A stretch of DNA of 64,000 bases, from NCBI GenBank assembly GCA_020634215.1, contig JACKCD010000008.1:70054-134053 (forward strand). The letters are read 5' to 3'. The notes under the pieces are model-generated. The model was not told where the DNA came from and did not search any database. It saw nothing but the letters and a program-made list of their open reading frames with translations. This DNA comes from Ardenticatenaceae bacterium. GTDB lineage: Bacteria > Chloroflexota > Anaerolineae > Promineifilales > Promineifilaceae. Positions 8,435 through 15,892 of this stretch are shown piece after piece. The position numbers were made by a program, and so were the translations under genes. Numbering within the stretch: the first letter of the stretch is position 1; each line of letters begins with the position of its first letter.

Positions 8435-10225
8435 CTATGGGACTAACTTATCAAACCGGTCAATATCTGCCCGCAGCACATCGAGGCTGCCCTCCCAAAA
8501 GGCGGTGTCGCGGATGTTGATGCCAAAGCGGGCGGCGAGGTCGGCTGCTTCGCCCATGCCGGTGGCCGAGAGCAGGTCATCATACCCCTGGCGGAATTCA
8601 TCGGCGTTTTCCTGATAGCGGGCGTACAGTCCCAGCCCAAAGAGCAGGCCAAAGGTGTAGGGGAAGTTGTAGTAGCTGCTGCCATAGTAATGTGGCACGT
8701 AAACCCAGCGGTAGCGGGTATGGGTTTCGGGGTCAATGGTGTCGCCCACGGGAGCCATGCGCGTTTTGAAGGATAAATCGCATAGTTCTTCAACCGACAA
8801 ATCACGCTGTGCCCGCAGTTTAAAAACTTCGGTCTCAAAATCAAAGTCGCTGGTGGCTCCCAGCACCACGCGGGCGGCGTATTCGAGCAGGGTGTCGAGG
8901 ATGATAATTTGGTCGCTTTTAACGGCCGTTTTCAACGCCGCATTTTCCACCACTTTCTGGCAAAACGTGCTGGCCGTTTCTGCCAGCGTCATCGGCAGCG
9001 ACCGCTGCAAAATGGTGCGGTCACGCAAATTGAGGTTGTGGTAAGCGTGGCCCAGTTCATGCGCCAACGTTCCCAGCGAGTTAAAGCTCGGTTCAAAGTT
9101 GCTGAGAATGCGTGAGTCGCCATTACGAAGCCACATACAGAATGCCCCACCCCGCTTGCCATCGCGTGGTTCGGCATCAATCCAGCCGTTGGCAAACGCC
9201 CGCTGTGCCAAATCGGCCATGCGTGGCGAATAGGTGCGAAATTGCTCAATGATGAATTGTTGCACCTCGCCATATGACCACTGCTGGCTGCCTTGCCCCA
9301 GTGGCACCAGGCGGTCGTAATGCGCCAAAATGGGCAGCTCTAAGAAGCGGGCGCGGGCGCGGAGATAGCGCTGGAAGTCGGGGAAGGCGCGGCGGGCGGC
9401 ATCGTTCATTGCCTCCAGCGTTTCCCGGTCAATGGCGTTGTCAAATAGCACCATGTCCAGCGGCGACTCCCAGCCGCGCCGCCGTGAAAGAGCCAAGGTT
9501 TCGCCCTTGATGGCGTTGAGGGCGGCGGCATTGGGAACGGCCGCTTTTGCCAACGCCGCCTCAATTTGGTCATTTGCCTGCTTCCGCAGATCCCGGTCGG
9601 GGCTAAACATCAAGTTTTGCGCCGCCGTCAGCGGCATTTCCTTGCTTTCGCCCTCCATTTCCACGGTTACAGTAAGCTGCGAGGTGTAGGTGTTGAACAG
9701 CCTGTTCCAGCTTTGGCTGCCAGTCAAGTTTAGCTCGGCGGCAAGGGCTTCCTCAATTGGCGACATCAGATGCTCGGCTTCCTGCTGGGCGCGGCGCAGC
9801 ACAAAGGCGTGGTCGGCGGCGATGGTGGAGTCGTTAATCAGTGCCTCGACATCGAGCGAGCCAAGCCAAGCGGTAAGGCGGGTACCAAGCAGGGAGAGGT
9901 GGCTAAACTGCTGCTGGATTTCGCTGAGTTTGGCCTGGGCAGCGGTGTTGCGGGAGTCGGTGGCGATGAAGCTGAAGATGTAGGTGTAGAGGGTAATGAT
10001 TTCATCTACGCCGCTGTTGTAGGCGGTAACGATTTGCTCAAGAACGGCCGTTGCGTCCTCCGGCATTTGCGTTGCATCATCAATCCGGTTAATGTGGTGC
10101 TGGTCAAACAATGCTACCAGAGCCTTGATTGTTTGCAGCCCGTTAGCAAACCCTTCGGCAAATTCGGGCGTGTCCAGCCCAGGGTAAATTTCGCTTAAAT
10201 CCCAGTGGGGGAGTTTTTCGGTCAT
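8435..10225 (-). CDS. pepF: M3-family oligoendopeptidase F
   Basis: Zinc metallopeptidase of 596 residues of the M3B (PepF) family, normally cytoplasmic and degrading oligopeptides of about 6-20 residues. The zinc site is intact: His389-Glu390-Leu-Gly-His393 in LAHELGHAYH, with the third ligand expected in the following TLAETAS segment. The C-terminal region has YYNFPYTFGLLFGLGLYARY, a typical PepF signature. Length matches the family. Starts with ATG at 10225 after a weak GGA-containing site, 92 bases from the divergent small secreted protein. Palindromes at 8921 and 10043 mark skew switches. Alternative M3 names (PepB) are possible but the fold is secure. Confidence 0.95.
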   Translation of the reverse strand: MTEKLPHWDLSEIYPGLDTPEFAEGFANGLQTIKALVALFDQHHINRIDDATQMPEDATAVLEQIVTAYNSGVDEIITLYTYIFSFIATDSRNTAAQAKLSEIQQQFSHLSLLGTRLTAWLGSLDVEALINDSTIAADHAFVLRRAQQEAEHLMSPIEEALAAELNLTGSQSWNRLFNTYTSQLTVTVEMEGESKEMPLTAAQNLMFSPDRDLRKQANDQIEAALAKAAVPNAAALNAIKGETLALSRRRGWESPLDMVLFDNAIDRETLEAMNDAARRAFPDFQRYLRARARFLELPILAHYDRLVPLGQGSQQWSYGEVQQFIIEQFRTYSPRMADLAQRAFANGWIDAEPRDGKRGGAFCMWLRNGDSRILSNFEPSFNSLGTLAHELGHAYHNLNLRDRTILQRSLPMTLAETASTFCQKVVENAALKTAVKSDQIIILDTLLEYAARVVLGATSDFDFETEVFKLRAQRDLSVEELCDLSFKTRMAPVGDTIDPETHTRYRWVYVPHYYGSSYYNFPYTFGLLFGLGLYARYQENADEFRQGYDDLLSATGMGEAADLAARFGINIRDTAFWEGSLDVLRADIDRFDKLVP

Positions 10226-10317
10226 GGTTGTTCCATCCTAAAAATAGAGATTGAGGGAAGTTTAGCAGTGAAAGAGAGGTACGCCAAACGGGGGTGGAAT
10301 GGGGTAGACTGGGGGAT

Positions 10318-10893
10318 ATGAGTGGGTTTATGCGTTTAACGGCCGTTCTTCTCCTCCTCACAATCCTACTGCTGGTGGGGTTTACTGCATCTGGCTGGGG
10401 TGACCCACATCCGTTAGGGGAGCTGGTGCAAACGGTGCAGCCGGGGGTGATGGTGATTCCGGCAACGGGCGAACAACTGACCTGGCTGGAGACGGAGTTG
10501 TTGAGGAAGCGGTTTTCGGTGAGATTAACGGCCGTTTACCAATCTGGCGAACGCGACATCGGCTACGGTTTGCTGCTCGGCGGCCCCCACACCACCACTG
10601 CCGTCAAACTTTCCCCTCTCGGCTATCTCACCATCGAACAACTCCCACTCCCCACTCCCCACTCCCCACTTCCCACCCTCCCCTGGCAAACCTGGCCCCA
10701 CGTCCGCCCCGACCAAAACGAAATCTGGCTGGATGTGGACGGCAGCCAGTGGACGGTGCGGGTAAACCGGGAACTGCTGTGGGTGGGGGAAGTGGCGGGG
10801 CGGGTGGAGCGGGTTGGGGTGGTGGGGGAAGGGTTTGGGAAAGAAACGGCCGTTGTTGCCTTTCCTACCCTTGAACTGTTTGCAGAAAACTGA
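10318..10893 (+). CDS. Hypothetical secreted or membrane-anchored protein
   Basis: Protein of 191 residues that I do not recognise. It opens with a signal-like helix (LTAVLLLLTILLLVGFTASGW), so it is probably exported; the Thr-Ala-Val of that helix is written by a palindrome copy at 10338. The middle has a run of PTPHSPLPTLP encoded by GGAGTGGG-type intergenic repeat sequence turned coding (about 10625-10675). The C-terminal half (EIWLDVDGSQWTVRVN) looks like beta-sheet. An ATG at 10294 in the same frame is possible, but 10318 is preceded by GGGGG and begins right before the signal helix. Divergent from pepF. Two more palindromes (10527, 10845) occur in it, each at a strong skew flip. Confidence 0.65.
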   Translation: MSGFMRLTAVLLLLTILLLVGFTASGWGDPHPLGELVQTVQPGVMVIPATGEQLTWLETELLRKRFSVRLTAVYQSGERDIGYGLLLGGPHTTTAVKLSPLGYLTIEQLPLPTPHSPLPTLPWQTWPHVRPDQNEIWLDVDGSQWTVRVNRELLWVGEVAGRVERVGVVGEGFGKETAVVAFPTLELFAEN

Positions 10894-10919
10894 GGGCTTT
10901 ATAGACGAGTGGGTCAACA

Positions 10920-10972
10920 ACAACTGCCCTGCAACGCAAAACGCAATGGGTTCTACGTTGCAGGGCAGTTGT
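10920..10972 (+). terminator. Stem-loop after the secreted-protein gene
   Basis: Perfect 17-bp arms (10920-10936 ACAACTGCCCTGCAACG and 10956-10972) with a 19-base loop, 27 bases past the stop at 10893. No T-tract follows. Unlike most inverted repeats here, the C-rich arm comes first. Confidence 0.65.
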
Positions 10973-11214
10973 CTGACTGGATATTTTCTCCCCAAACAAT
11001 GAAAACTAGCTATCATGAGGATACAACACGCGGGGTTAGCAGGGAATAGACATTTGTACTGAGATAAACGGCCGTTAATCCCTAGCTGACAAAACACAGG
11101 CTAATCTGCTATACTGAACGCGACTATAAATTGACGCCCTGCGAATCTCTAAGAAAATGTCAGTTTAGGTACTGAAAAAGTATACAATCGTGAAGAGGGA
11201 GGTTAACTTGTAAA
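10973..11214. other. Intergenic leader before the NarL-type regulator
   Basis: Contains one palindrome (11067) and A+T-rich sequence with a TATACAAT box at about 11181 that could be a -10 element for the regulator starting at 11215, although no good -35 is seen. A GGGAGG ribosome site lies 11-12 bases before the ATG. I see no gene here. Confidence 0.4.
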
Positions 11215-11925
11215 ATGGAAAGAACAATCCGCGTGGCTATTTTGGAAGACCATCAAGGAGTTATTGATGGTTATCGCTACCGTTTGTTGCAAGATCAAGG
11301 GTTTGCAATTGTTGCCGTGGCAACCTATGGCAACCAGCTCATTCCCATGCTACAGCAGCACCCGGCCGATGTCTTATTGTTGGATATAGGTGTACCCATT
11401 TCCGAAGATAACATCACCCCTTTTCCCGCCCTGAGCCTAATCGTCGAACTTCGTGAACGATACCCCGGCCTCAAAATTATTGTCATTTCCATGTATGATG
11501 AACGAACATTAATCGAGTCAACCTTGAAGGCGGGTGTAAGTGGCTATATTCTCAAAGGAGACCATGCCGCTATCCGGGATTTGGGCAAGACCATACGCTC
11601 CATCATGAGCGGTGGGCGCTACCTGAGCGGGCAGGCAGCGGATAAACTTTTGCGTAAAACAGAGCCTTCCGTCTCTCTTTCGCCGCGCCAACTGCAAATC
11701 TTGTCCCTGTGTGCTGCCGATCCTAACCTGACGAAGGCTGAAATTGCCAACCGCTTGCATATAGCTGACTCAACCGTGCGAAACTTGTTGACCAGTGCCT
11801 ACCAACGTTTGGGTGTCCGTAACCTAACGGCTGCCATTGCTGCCGCCCGTTCCCAAGGTATTCTTACGCCACAGTTTCCGCCATCACCGCTTCCTGTTGA
11901 GTTTGATTTGGCAGATTCGCTTTAA
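11215..11925 (+). CDS. comA: NarL/LuxR-type response regulator, ComA-like by context
   Basis: Response regulator of 236 residues. A receiver domain (1-125) has the acidic pair ED at 11-12, phospho-acceptor Asp57 in LLLDIGV, and Lys in SGYILKGD. A LuxR-type helix-turn-helix follows (about 155-215: LSPRQLQILSL, KAEIANRLHIADSTVRNLL). It should bind DNA when phosphorylated. It is the only regulator near the NarL-partner-type kinase at 13278-15761, and the two flank the ComQ/ComX-like genes, so I name it by synteny; sequence alone would only say NarL family. Its last 62 bases overlap the 3' end of the convergent comQ-like gene, allowing antisense interference. ATG start after GGGAGG. Confidence 0.82.
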   Translation: MERTIRVAILEDHQGVIDGYRYRLLQDQGFAIVAVATYGNQLIPMLQQHPADVLLLDIGVPISEDNITPFPALSLIVELRERYPGLKIIVISMYDERTLIESTLKAGVSGYILKGDHAAIRDLGKTIRSIMSGGRYLSGQAADKLLRKTEPSVSLSPRQLQILSLCAADPNLTKAEIANRLHIADSTVRNLLTSAYQRLGVRNLTAAIAAARSQGILTPQFPPSPLPVEFDLADSL

Positions 11926-12862
11926 TGATCAGCGGTGTGCCGCCGGCCGCTTGCAGCAACTTTTGAACCGGTTCCATTAGTCGAAGCAACAACTCCCCCA
12001 ACTTTTCCGGGCCTGGTGCAGGTAGTGTTACAACCAGACGCTGCGCTTTCCGATAACGCCGCCAAATTTGGTCAACCGCATAGCTAACCGCACCGCAGCG
12101 CAGCAGGATTTCTTGTGCCGCTTGTAGGGCTTCTGGGTTCGCAGCCTGTCGGCGCAACATCATAAAGGCTTCTCGCGCAGGATGGGGCACCGTTTGGGCG
12201 AATAAAATGGGCAGCGGTGAACGATCTTGCAGCCAATCGGGGCCGGCCGGAACTGCCATTGTATCGTGCAAATCATCATGTATCTGGATCATCGCCCCAT
12301 ATAAACGCCCCACCTCGGCAATAGCCGCCGCTTTGTTTGGTTCGGCGCCGCCGCACAATGCGCCAATATAGAGGGCTGTACTAAAAAAGGGCGTGCTTTT
12401 GGTGGCAACCACCCGCCAATAGCCCGCTTCGTCCTGCGGATTTTGCACATCAAGCTGCTGGCCCTGCGCCGTTTGGCACATCATTTGCCCCAGGTTGTGC
12501 ATAATAGTGGCCTGCGTGGGAGCAGGTAGCGGGGCATGGGCAATGGCTTGCAGGCTTAGGGCCTGGAGAGCAGAGGCCAAATTAGCGGTAGCGGGCTGCC
12601 CAATTTGGTGGTGATAGCCACGCGGGTCGGCATCGAGCATGTCGTCAATGAGAATGATGCTGGCTTGCAGGGCAGCGATGCTGGCAACGGCCGGCAGCGC
12701 CACTTCCTGCGTGCCGCCCACGGCTTCGCTGCCAATCACGGGCAGCCACCAATCGTGTGGTTTTTTGCTGGCGGCACCTAGTAAAAAGCTGCTCATTTCC
12801 GGCCAAGCTTGTAATAATGGTAGCTGTGAAAGATATTGGTTTGTTTGTTCATAAAGGTTCAT
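11864..12862 (-). CDS. comQ: Polyprenyl-synthase-fold protein, ComQ-like peptide prenyltransferase
   Basis: All-alpha isoprenoid-synthase-fold protein of 332 residues. Both Asp-rich motifs are present: Asp73-Asp74-Met-Leu-Asp77 (IILIDDMLD) and Asp196-Asp197-Leu-His-Asp200 (IHDDLHD), which bind Mg-diphosphate. The family includes chain-elongating prenyl synthases and ComQ, which attaches a geranyl or farnesyl group to a tryptophan of the ComX pheromone. Placement directly downstream of a 49-residue Trp-rich peptide gene on the same strand, and between a NarL-type regulator and a ComP-like kinase, favours ComQ. The long FLLGAASKKPHDW start differs from housekeeping synthases. ATG at 12862 has a GAGGG site upstream. 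Palindrome-free. Alternative: a lone prenyl synthase. Confidence 0.85.
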   Translation of the reverse strand: MNLYEQTNQYLSQLPLLQAWPEMSSFLLGAASKKPHDWWLPVIGSEAVGGTQEVALPAVASIAALQASIILIDDMLDADPRGYHHQIGQPATANLASALQALSLQAIAHAPLPAPTQATIMHNLGQMMCQTAQGQQLDVQNPQDEAGYWRVVATKSTPFFSTALYIGALCGGAEPNKAAAIAEVGRLYGAMIQIHDDLHDTMAVPAGPDWLQDRSPLPILFAQTVPHPAREAFMMLRRQAANPEALQAAQEILLRCGAVSYAVDQIWRRYRKAQRLVVTLPAPGPEKLGELLLRLMEPVQKLLQAAGGTPLIIKANLPNQTQQEAVMAETVA

Positions 12863-12902
12863 GTGTTATTCCCTCATGCGGATAAATCGCAAGTGGTTGA
12901 TA

Positions 12903-12959
12903 GCTGGTGGCTAGTGGCTGGTAAGAAGAGACATTATGTAACAGCCACTAACCACCAGC
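12903..12959. repeat. Inverted repeat between comX and comQ, GCTAGTGG family
   Basis: Arms 12903-12920 and 12942-12959, 17 of 18 bases complementary (GCTGGTGGCTAGTGGCTG). Lies in the comX-comQ intergenic gap, so the hairpin would be in their common transcript and could lower comQ relative to comX. Confidence 0.8.
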
Positions 12960-12971
12960 AAACTTATAAAT

Positions 12972-13003
12972 GGTCATCAGTAGCCAATTGACGACTGATG
13001 ACC
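12972..13003. repeat. Second hairpin between comX and comQ
   Basis: Perfect 10-bp arms GGTCATCAGT (12972-12981) and ACTGATGACC (12994-13003), just after the comX stop on the minus strand. Followed by GGTAATTGG-type words related to the GGTAATC family. Confidence 0.6.
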
Positions 13004-13019
13004 GATAACCAATTACCGA

Positions 13020-13169
13020 CTATTCAGCCAGCCACCAATCGTTCCAGGACATGGTGTTGTCCAACAGGACGACGTTGTTTAGCTCCATTTGGGAGAGCTG
13101 GAGCATGTTGTGCCAATACGCATCATCTGTGTGGGAATGAGTTGTTAACTGTTGATAAAACTGTGTCAT
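13020..13169 (-). CDS. comX: ComX-like pheromone precursor peptide (49 residues)
   Basis: Small open frame of 49 codons, ATG at 13167-13169 to TAG at 13020-13022. A strong ribosome site GGAGG (13176-13180) sits 6 bases upstream. The peptide begins MTQFYQQLTTHSHTDDAYW and ends SWNDWWLAE, with Trp at positions 42, 45 and 46, i.e. 8, 5 and 4 from the C-terminus counting the last residue as 1. ComX precursors of Bacilli are about 50-70 residues with the modified Trp a few residues from the C-terminus; no cysteines or leader-peptidase motif suggest another peptide class. It precedes the ComQ-like gene on the same strand and is divergent from the ComP-like kinase. ComX precursors diverge fast, so lack of sequence matches is expected. 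Confidence 0.8.
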   Translation of the reverse strand: MTQFYQQLTTHSHTDDAYWHNMLQLSQMELNNVVLLDNTMSWNDWWLAE

Positions 13170-13175
13170 GAGAAA

Positions 13176-13180
13176 CCTCC
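13176..13180 (-). promoter_or_regulatory. Ribosome binding site of comX
   Basis: GGAGG on the minus strand with 6-base spacing to the ATG; it fixes the start of the small peptide gene and supports its translation. Confidence 0.8.
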
Positions 13181-13218
13181 ATTTTTTTGTTACAAACAAT
13201 AAAATTAAGAAACGGGTA

Positions 13219-13245
13219 TCATTGGGTTTTTCGTAATCTAGGCAT
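13219..13245 (-). CDS. Possible 8-residue leader peptide upstream of comX
   Basis: An ATG (13243-13245) opens MPRLRKTQ and stops at 13219-13221, 50 bases before comX. It is preceded and overlapped by TAAGGAGGTGAT (minus strand, 13244-13255), almost the maximal complement to the 16S rRNA 3' end, but the spacing to this ATG is only 2 bases. It may be a translated leader, a ribosome standby site or chance. Confidence 0.3.
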   Translation of the reverse strand: MPRLRKTQ

Positions 13246-13277
13246 CACCTCCTTAGTTGGATTGGATGGATAGCGCC

Positions 13278-15761
13278 ATGAAGCTGGAACGTTCGTTTTG
13301 GGAAAAAAATATATCTTGGGCAGTGTTGTTGCTGCTGATTGTGTACACGCTGGGCTTTGTTGTAGAGAAGCCGTATGCGGGCTTTGGCTACAACCAAATG
13401 GGGATTGTGACGGAAGTGTTTGAGCCGGGCGTGTACGGTGATTTGCGTAAGGGGGATCGGCTGCAGCAGGTGGGTGATGTAGTGTGGGAAGAGTTTCGCC
13501 ACAGCCAGACCCAGCTTTTGTTTGCCGGGGTGGCGGAAAATGAGGAGATACAACTGCATGTTTGGCGGGATGAGAGGCCATTGGTGGTTGCATGGCGGTT
13601 TCCGGGTCGTAATTGGGCGGAGCGGCGGCAGCGGCTGAATAGTGAGTGGTGGTTGCCGTATATTTTTTGGCTGGCCGGGGTTGCAACGATTTGGCTGATT
13701 CGTCCAAAGGGGCGTTTGTGGCGGTTGTTGACGGGGTTTCATTTTTTAACGGCCGTTTGGCTCGTCACCGGCACACTTTCATCCTCTCACCTGTGGTACA
13801 GCATTTTTATCTCCCATGCTGCCCTATGGTTGTGCTTACCCCTTTACTGGCAGTTGCATTTGCAATACCCTCAACCCCTCTTTTCGCTTCCCAAATGGGC
13901 CATCCCCACACTGTATGGCGCAGCCGGTGTTGGGATTCTTCTGGATTGGCTCATGTTATTACCCGCTGGGGTTTCTTCTATCGTTGCATTCCTGGCTTTT
14001 GGCGGAAGCATTGTCTTACTGCTGGCGCAAGCCTGGCGGTCAGAAAAGCAATCGGAAGCGCGTCGGCTGCTGTTGTTGTTGAGCGTGGGCTTTGTGCCAG
14101 CCGTGATAGTGATGATTGCGACCTGGTTTGGCGTGCAGCCGTTTTTTCAGGGGGGGGCGTTGTTGGGTGTGGTGACGATTCCAGGCATTTATTTTGTGGC
14201 TGCTTACCGCCCTCAACTGCCTGCATTGCGTAAGCGGGTGCGGCGGTTGGTGAAGTTTTATATGGTGCTGGTGGGGGGGCTAACTGTTGTGGTGTTGCTG
14301 TTGGCGTTTTGGGTCAATTGGCTGGACTCTGACACTTCGACGCTGTGGTGGGGGAATGTGACGCTGGTGCTGTCGCTTTTGCCGGCCGTACTCGGTTTTC
14401 TGCCGGCGATGTCTCTGGCGGCCTTGGCGGGGGCGTATTATCGAACGGCCGTTGATCCTTCGGCACGGCAGTTGGAACTGGTAGCCAATCGTGTCTTCAC
14501 CCCCTACCTGTTTGTCGTCTTGGTGGTGCCAGCGATGATCTTGCTGGCGTTGGGGCTACAGTTTATGGAACTGTTTACTCAGGAAGCAGTGCTGGCGAGT
14601 TTGGTTAGCTCCATAACGGCCGTTTTATTTACCCTCCTGACCTACAAACGCTTTGAACAATGGGTTGAACAGTTCCTCTTTGGCTTGCCCCCGCTTCCTT
14701 TAGCTGTTGTCGAAACATATATGAACCGCTTGGTGACGGTGCCAAGTCGGTCTGCTCTGGTACAACTGCTGCGTGATGAGGTGCTGCAGACTTTGCAAGT
14801 ACGCGAGTCGGCACTTTTTCTGGTAGATGAGGCGCAGCAGGTTGAATTACTATATGAGCAAGGGCTTGATTCGGCTCTCTTGCCGTCACCTACGGTAGTT
14901 CTAGCTCTGATGCAGCGGCTGCAGCAGCAGCCTACCGAGTGGATGCCGTCACAGGGTTGGGCACAGCTCTTGCTGCCGCTGCGGGTGCAGGGGCGTTGGC
15001 TGGGGGTGTGGCTGCTGGGGCGGCGTGACCCCGATGGGCTGTATGGGCAGCGTGATTTGCCCTTGTATGAGACGTTAGCGGCACAAACGGCCGTTGCCCT
15101 CATCAACTTCACCCAGTCCGAAACGCTTCAGATGTTGTACAAAATGAACATTGAACGGCACGAGCAAGAGCGTCTGGCATTGGCACATGATTTGCATGAT
15201 GTGACCTTGAGCGAGCTTGCCGTGATGGCGATGTATGTGAATGATGGCGTTTCGCCCAAGTTTCATGATCTTTACCGGGGAATTACACACCATTTGCGCC
15301 AGATTATTACCGGGCTGCGGCCCAAAATGCTGGATTTTGGGCTGTGGGCGGGGTTGAACCAGCTTGTGGATGTTCAGATGGAGCGGTTGTCGCCGGAGTG
15401 TGAACTGTTGTTTGATTTGCGCCAAACGGCCGTTCGTTACCCACCCCACATCGAGCAAGAAATCTACCGCATTGTGCAGCAAGCCCTAGAAAATGCCATT
15501 GCTCATGCCCATGCAGAACTCATCCGCATTCACGGTCATCTATTGGCCGATAACCTCACCATTGTGGTAGAGGACAACGGCGTTGGCTTGCCCTACAAAG
15601 GTCAGTTGCCAATTACCAGGCTGCTGACCGAGGGTCATTTTGGGCTGGTGGGAATGCAGGAACGTGCCGCTTTTATTGGTGCCCACATACAATTAAGCTC
15701 CCCTCCTGAGGAGGGAACGGTTATTAGCATCGTGTGGCAGCGGTCGCCGGTTGGATCGTAG
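13278..15761 (+). CDS. comP: ComP-like membrane sensor histidine kinase
   Basis: Large kinase of about 827 residues. Order: one membrane helix (about 12-29), an extracytoplasmic PDZ-like domain (GIVTEVFEPGVYGDLRKGDR, about 43-100), roughly ten more membrane helices (up to about 465), a GAF-like linker (about 480-620), HisKA_3 with the AHDLHD motif (phospho-His640) and a HATPase with IVQQALENAIAHAHA and DNGVGLP. Bacillus ComP has the same order, including a PDZ-like segment right after helix 1, and binds the ComX pheromone. Partner type is NarL, matching the regulator at 11215. In-frame starts are TTG 13257, ATG 13266 and ATG 13278; the last has GGATGG 8 bases upstream. Divergent from comX; the gap is under 110 bases. 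Five palindromes (13748-15425). Confidence 0.9.
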   Translation: MKLERSFWEKNISWAVLLLLIVYTLGFVVEKPYAGFGYNQMGIVTEVFEPGVYGDLRKGDRLQQVGDVVWEEFRHSQTQLLFAGVAENEEIQLHVWRDERPLVVAWRFPGRNWAERRQRLNSEWWLPYIFWLAGVATIWLIRPKGRLWRLLTGFHFLTAVWLVTGTLSSSHLWYSIFISHAALWLCLPLYWQLHLQYPQPLFSLPKWAIPTLYGAAGVGILLDWLMLLPAGVSSIVAFLAFGGSIVLLLAQAWRSEKQSEARRLLLLLSVGFVPAVIVMIATWFGVQPFFQGGALLGVVTIPGIYFVAAYRPQLPALRKRVRRLVKFYMVLVGGLTVVVLLLAFWVNWLDSDTSTLWWGNVTLVLSLLPAVLGFLPAMSLAALAGAYYRTAVDPSARQLELVANRVFTPYLFVVLVVPAMILLALGLQFMELFTQEAVLASLVSSITAVLFTLLTYKRFEQWVEQFLFGLPPLPLAVVETYMNRLVTVPSRSALVQLLRDEVLQTLQVRESALFLVDEAQQVELLYEQGLDSALLPSPTVVLALMQRLQQQPTEWMPSQGWAQLLLPLRVQGRWLGVWLLGRRDPDGLYGQRDLPLYETLAAQTAVALINFTQSETLQMLYKMNIERHEQERLALAHDLHDVTLSELAVMAMYVNDGVSPKFHDLYRGITHHLRQIITGLRPKMLDFGLWAGLNQLVDVQMERLSPECELLFDLRQTAVRYPPHIEQEIYRIVQQALENAIAHAHAELIRIHGHLLADNLTIVVEDNGVGLPYKGQLPITRLLTEGHFGLVGMQERAAFIGAHIQLSSPPEEGTVISIVWQRSPVGS

Positions 15762-15835
15762 CATTGGGTGGCCTTTATATCGTTTTTAAGGTGCGAAGCT
15801 GGCGACAGAATACGCCGGGAAGGCGAAAGAGTGAA

Positions 15836-15860
15836 CTACACATTTGGTAGAAAAGTGTAG
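15836..15860. promoter_or_regulatory. Imperfect palindrome upstream of the XRE-membrane gene
   Basis: CTACACATTT (15836-15845) faces AAAAGTGTAG (15851-15860), 9 of 10 pairs. It lies 33 bases before the ATG of a gene with its own DNA-binding domain, so an operator for autoregulation or for the ComA-like regulator is possible. No match to a known site is claimed. Confidence 0.4.
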
Positions 15861-15892
15861 AATTGGCCTGTTTTGATGAAAAAGAGGGCAGA

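Noticed and set aside
11215..11925. Assigning the regulator as ComA from sequence
   Set aside because: Sequence shows only NarL family; the ComA name is kept as a context-based label, not as a sequence identification.
13244..13255. Sequence like the 3' end of 16S rRNA (ATCACCTCCTTA)
   Set aside because: Only 12 bases match; no flanking rRNA. It is better seen as an extended Shine-Dalgarno on the other strand.
13219..13707. Long minus-strand frame of 162 codons upstream of comX
   Set aside because: It overlaps comP antisense, is Pro/His/Gln-rich without any domain, and is a shadow of the comP reading frame. Only its last 8 codons have a ribosome-like site.
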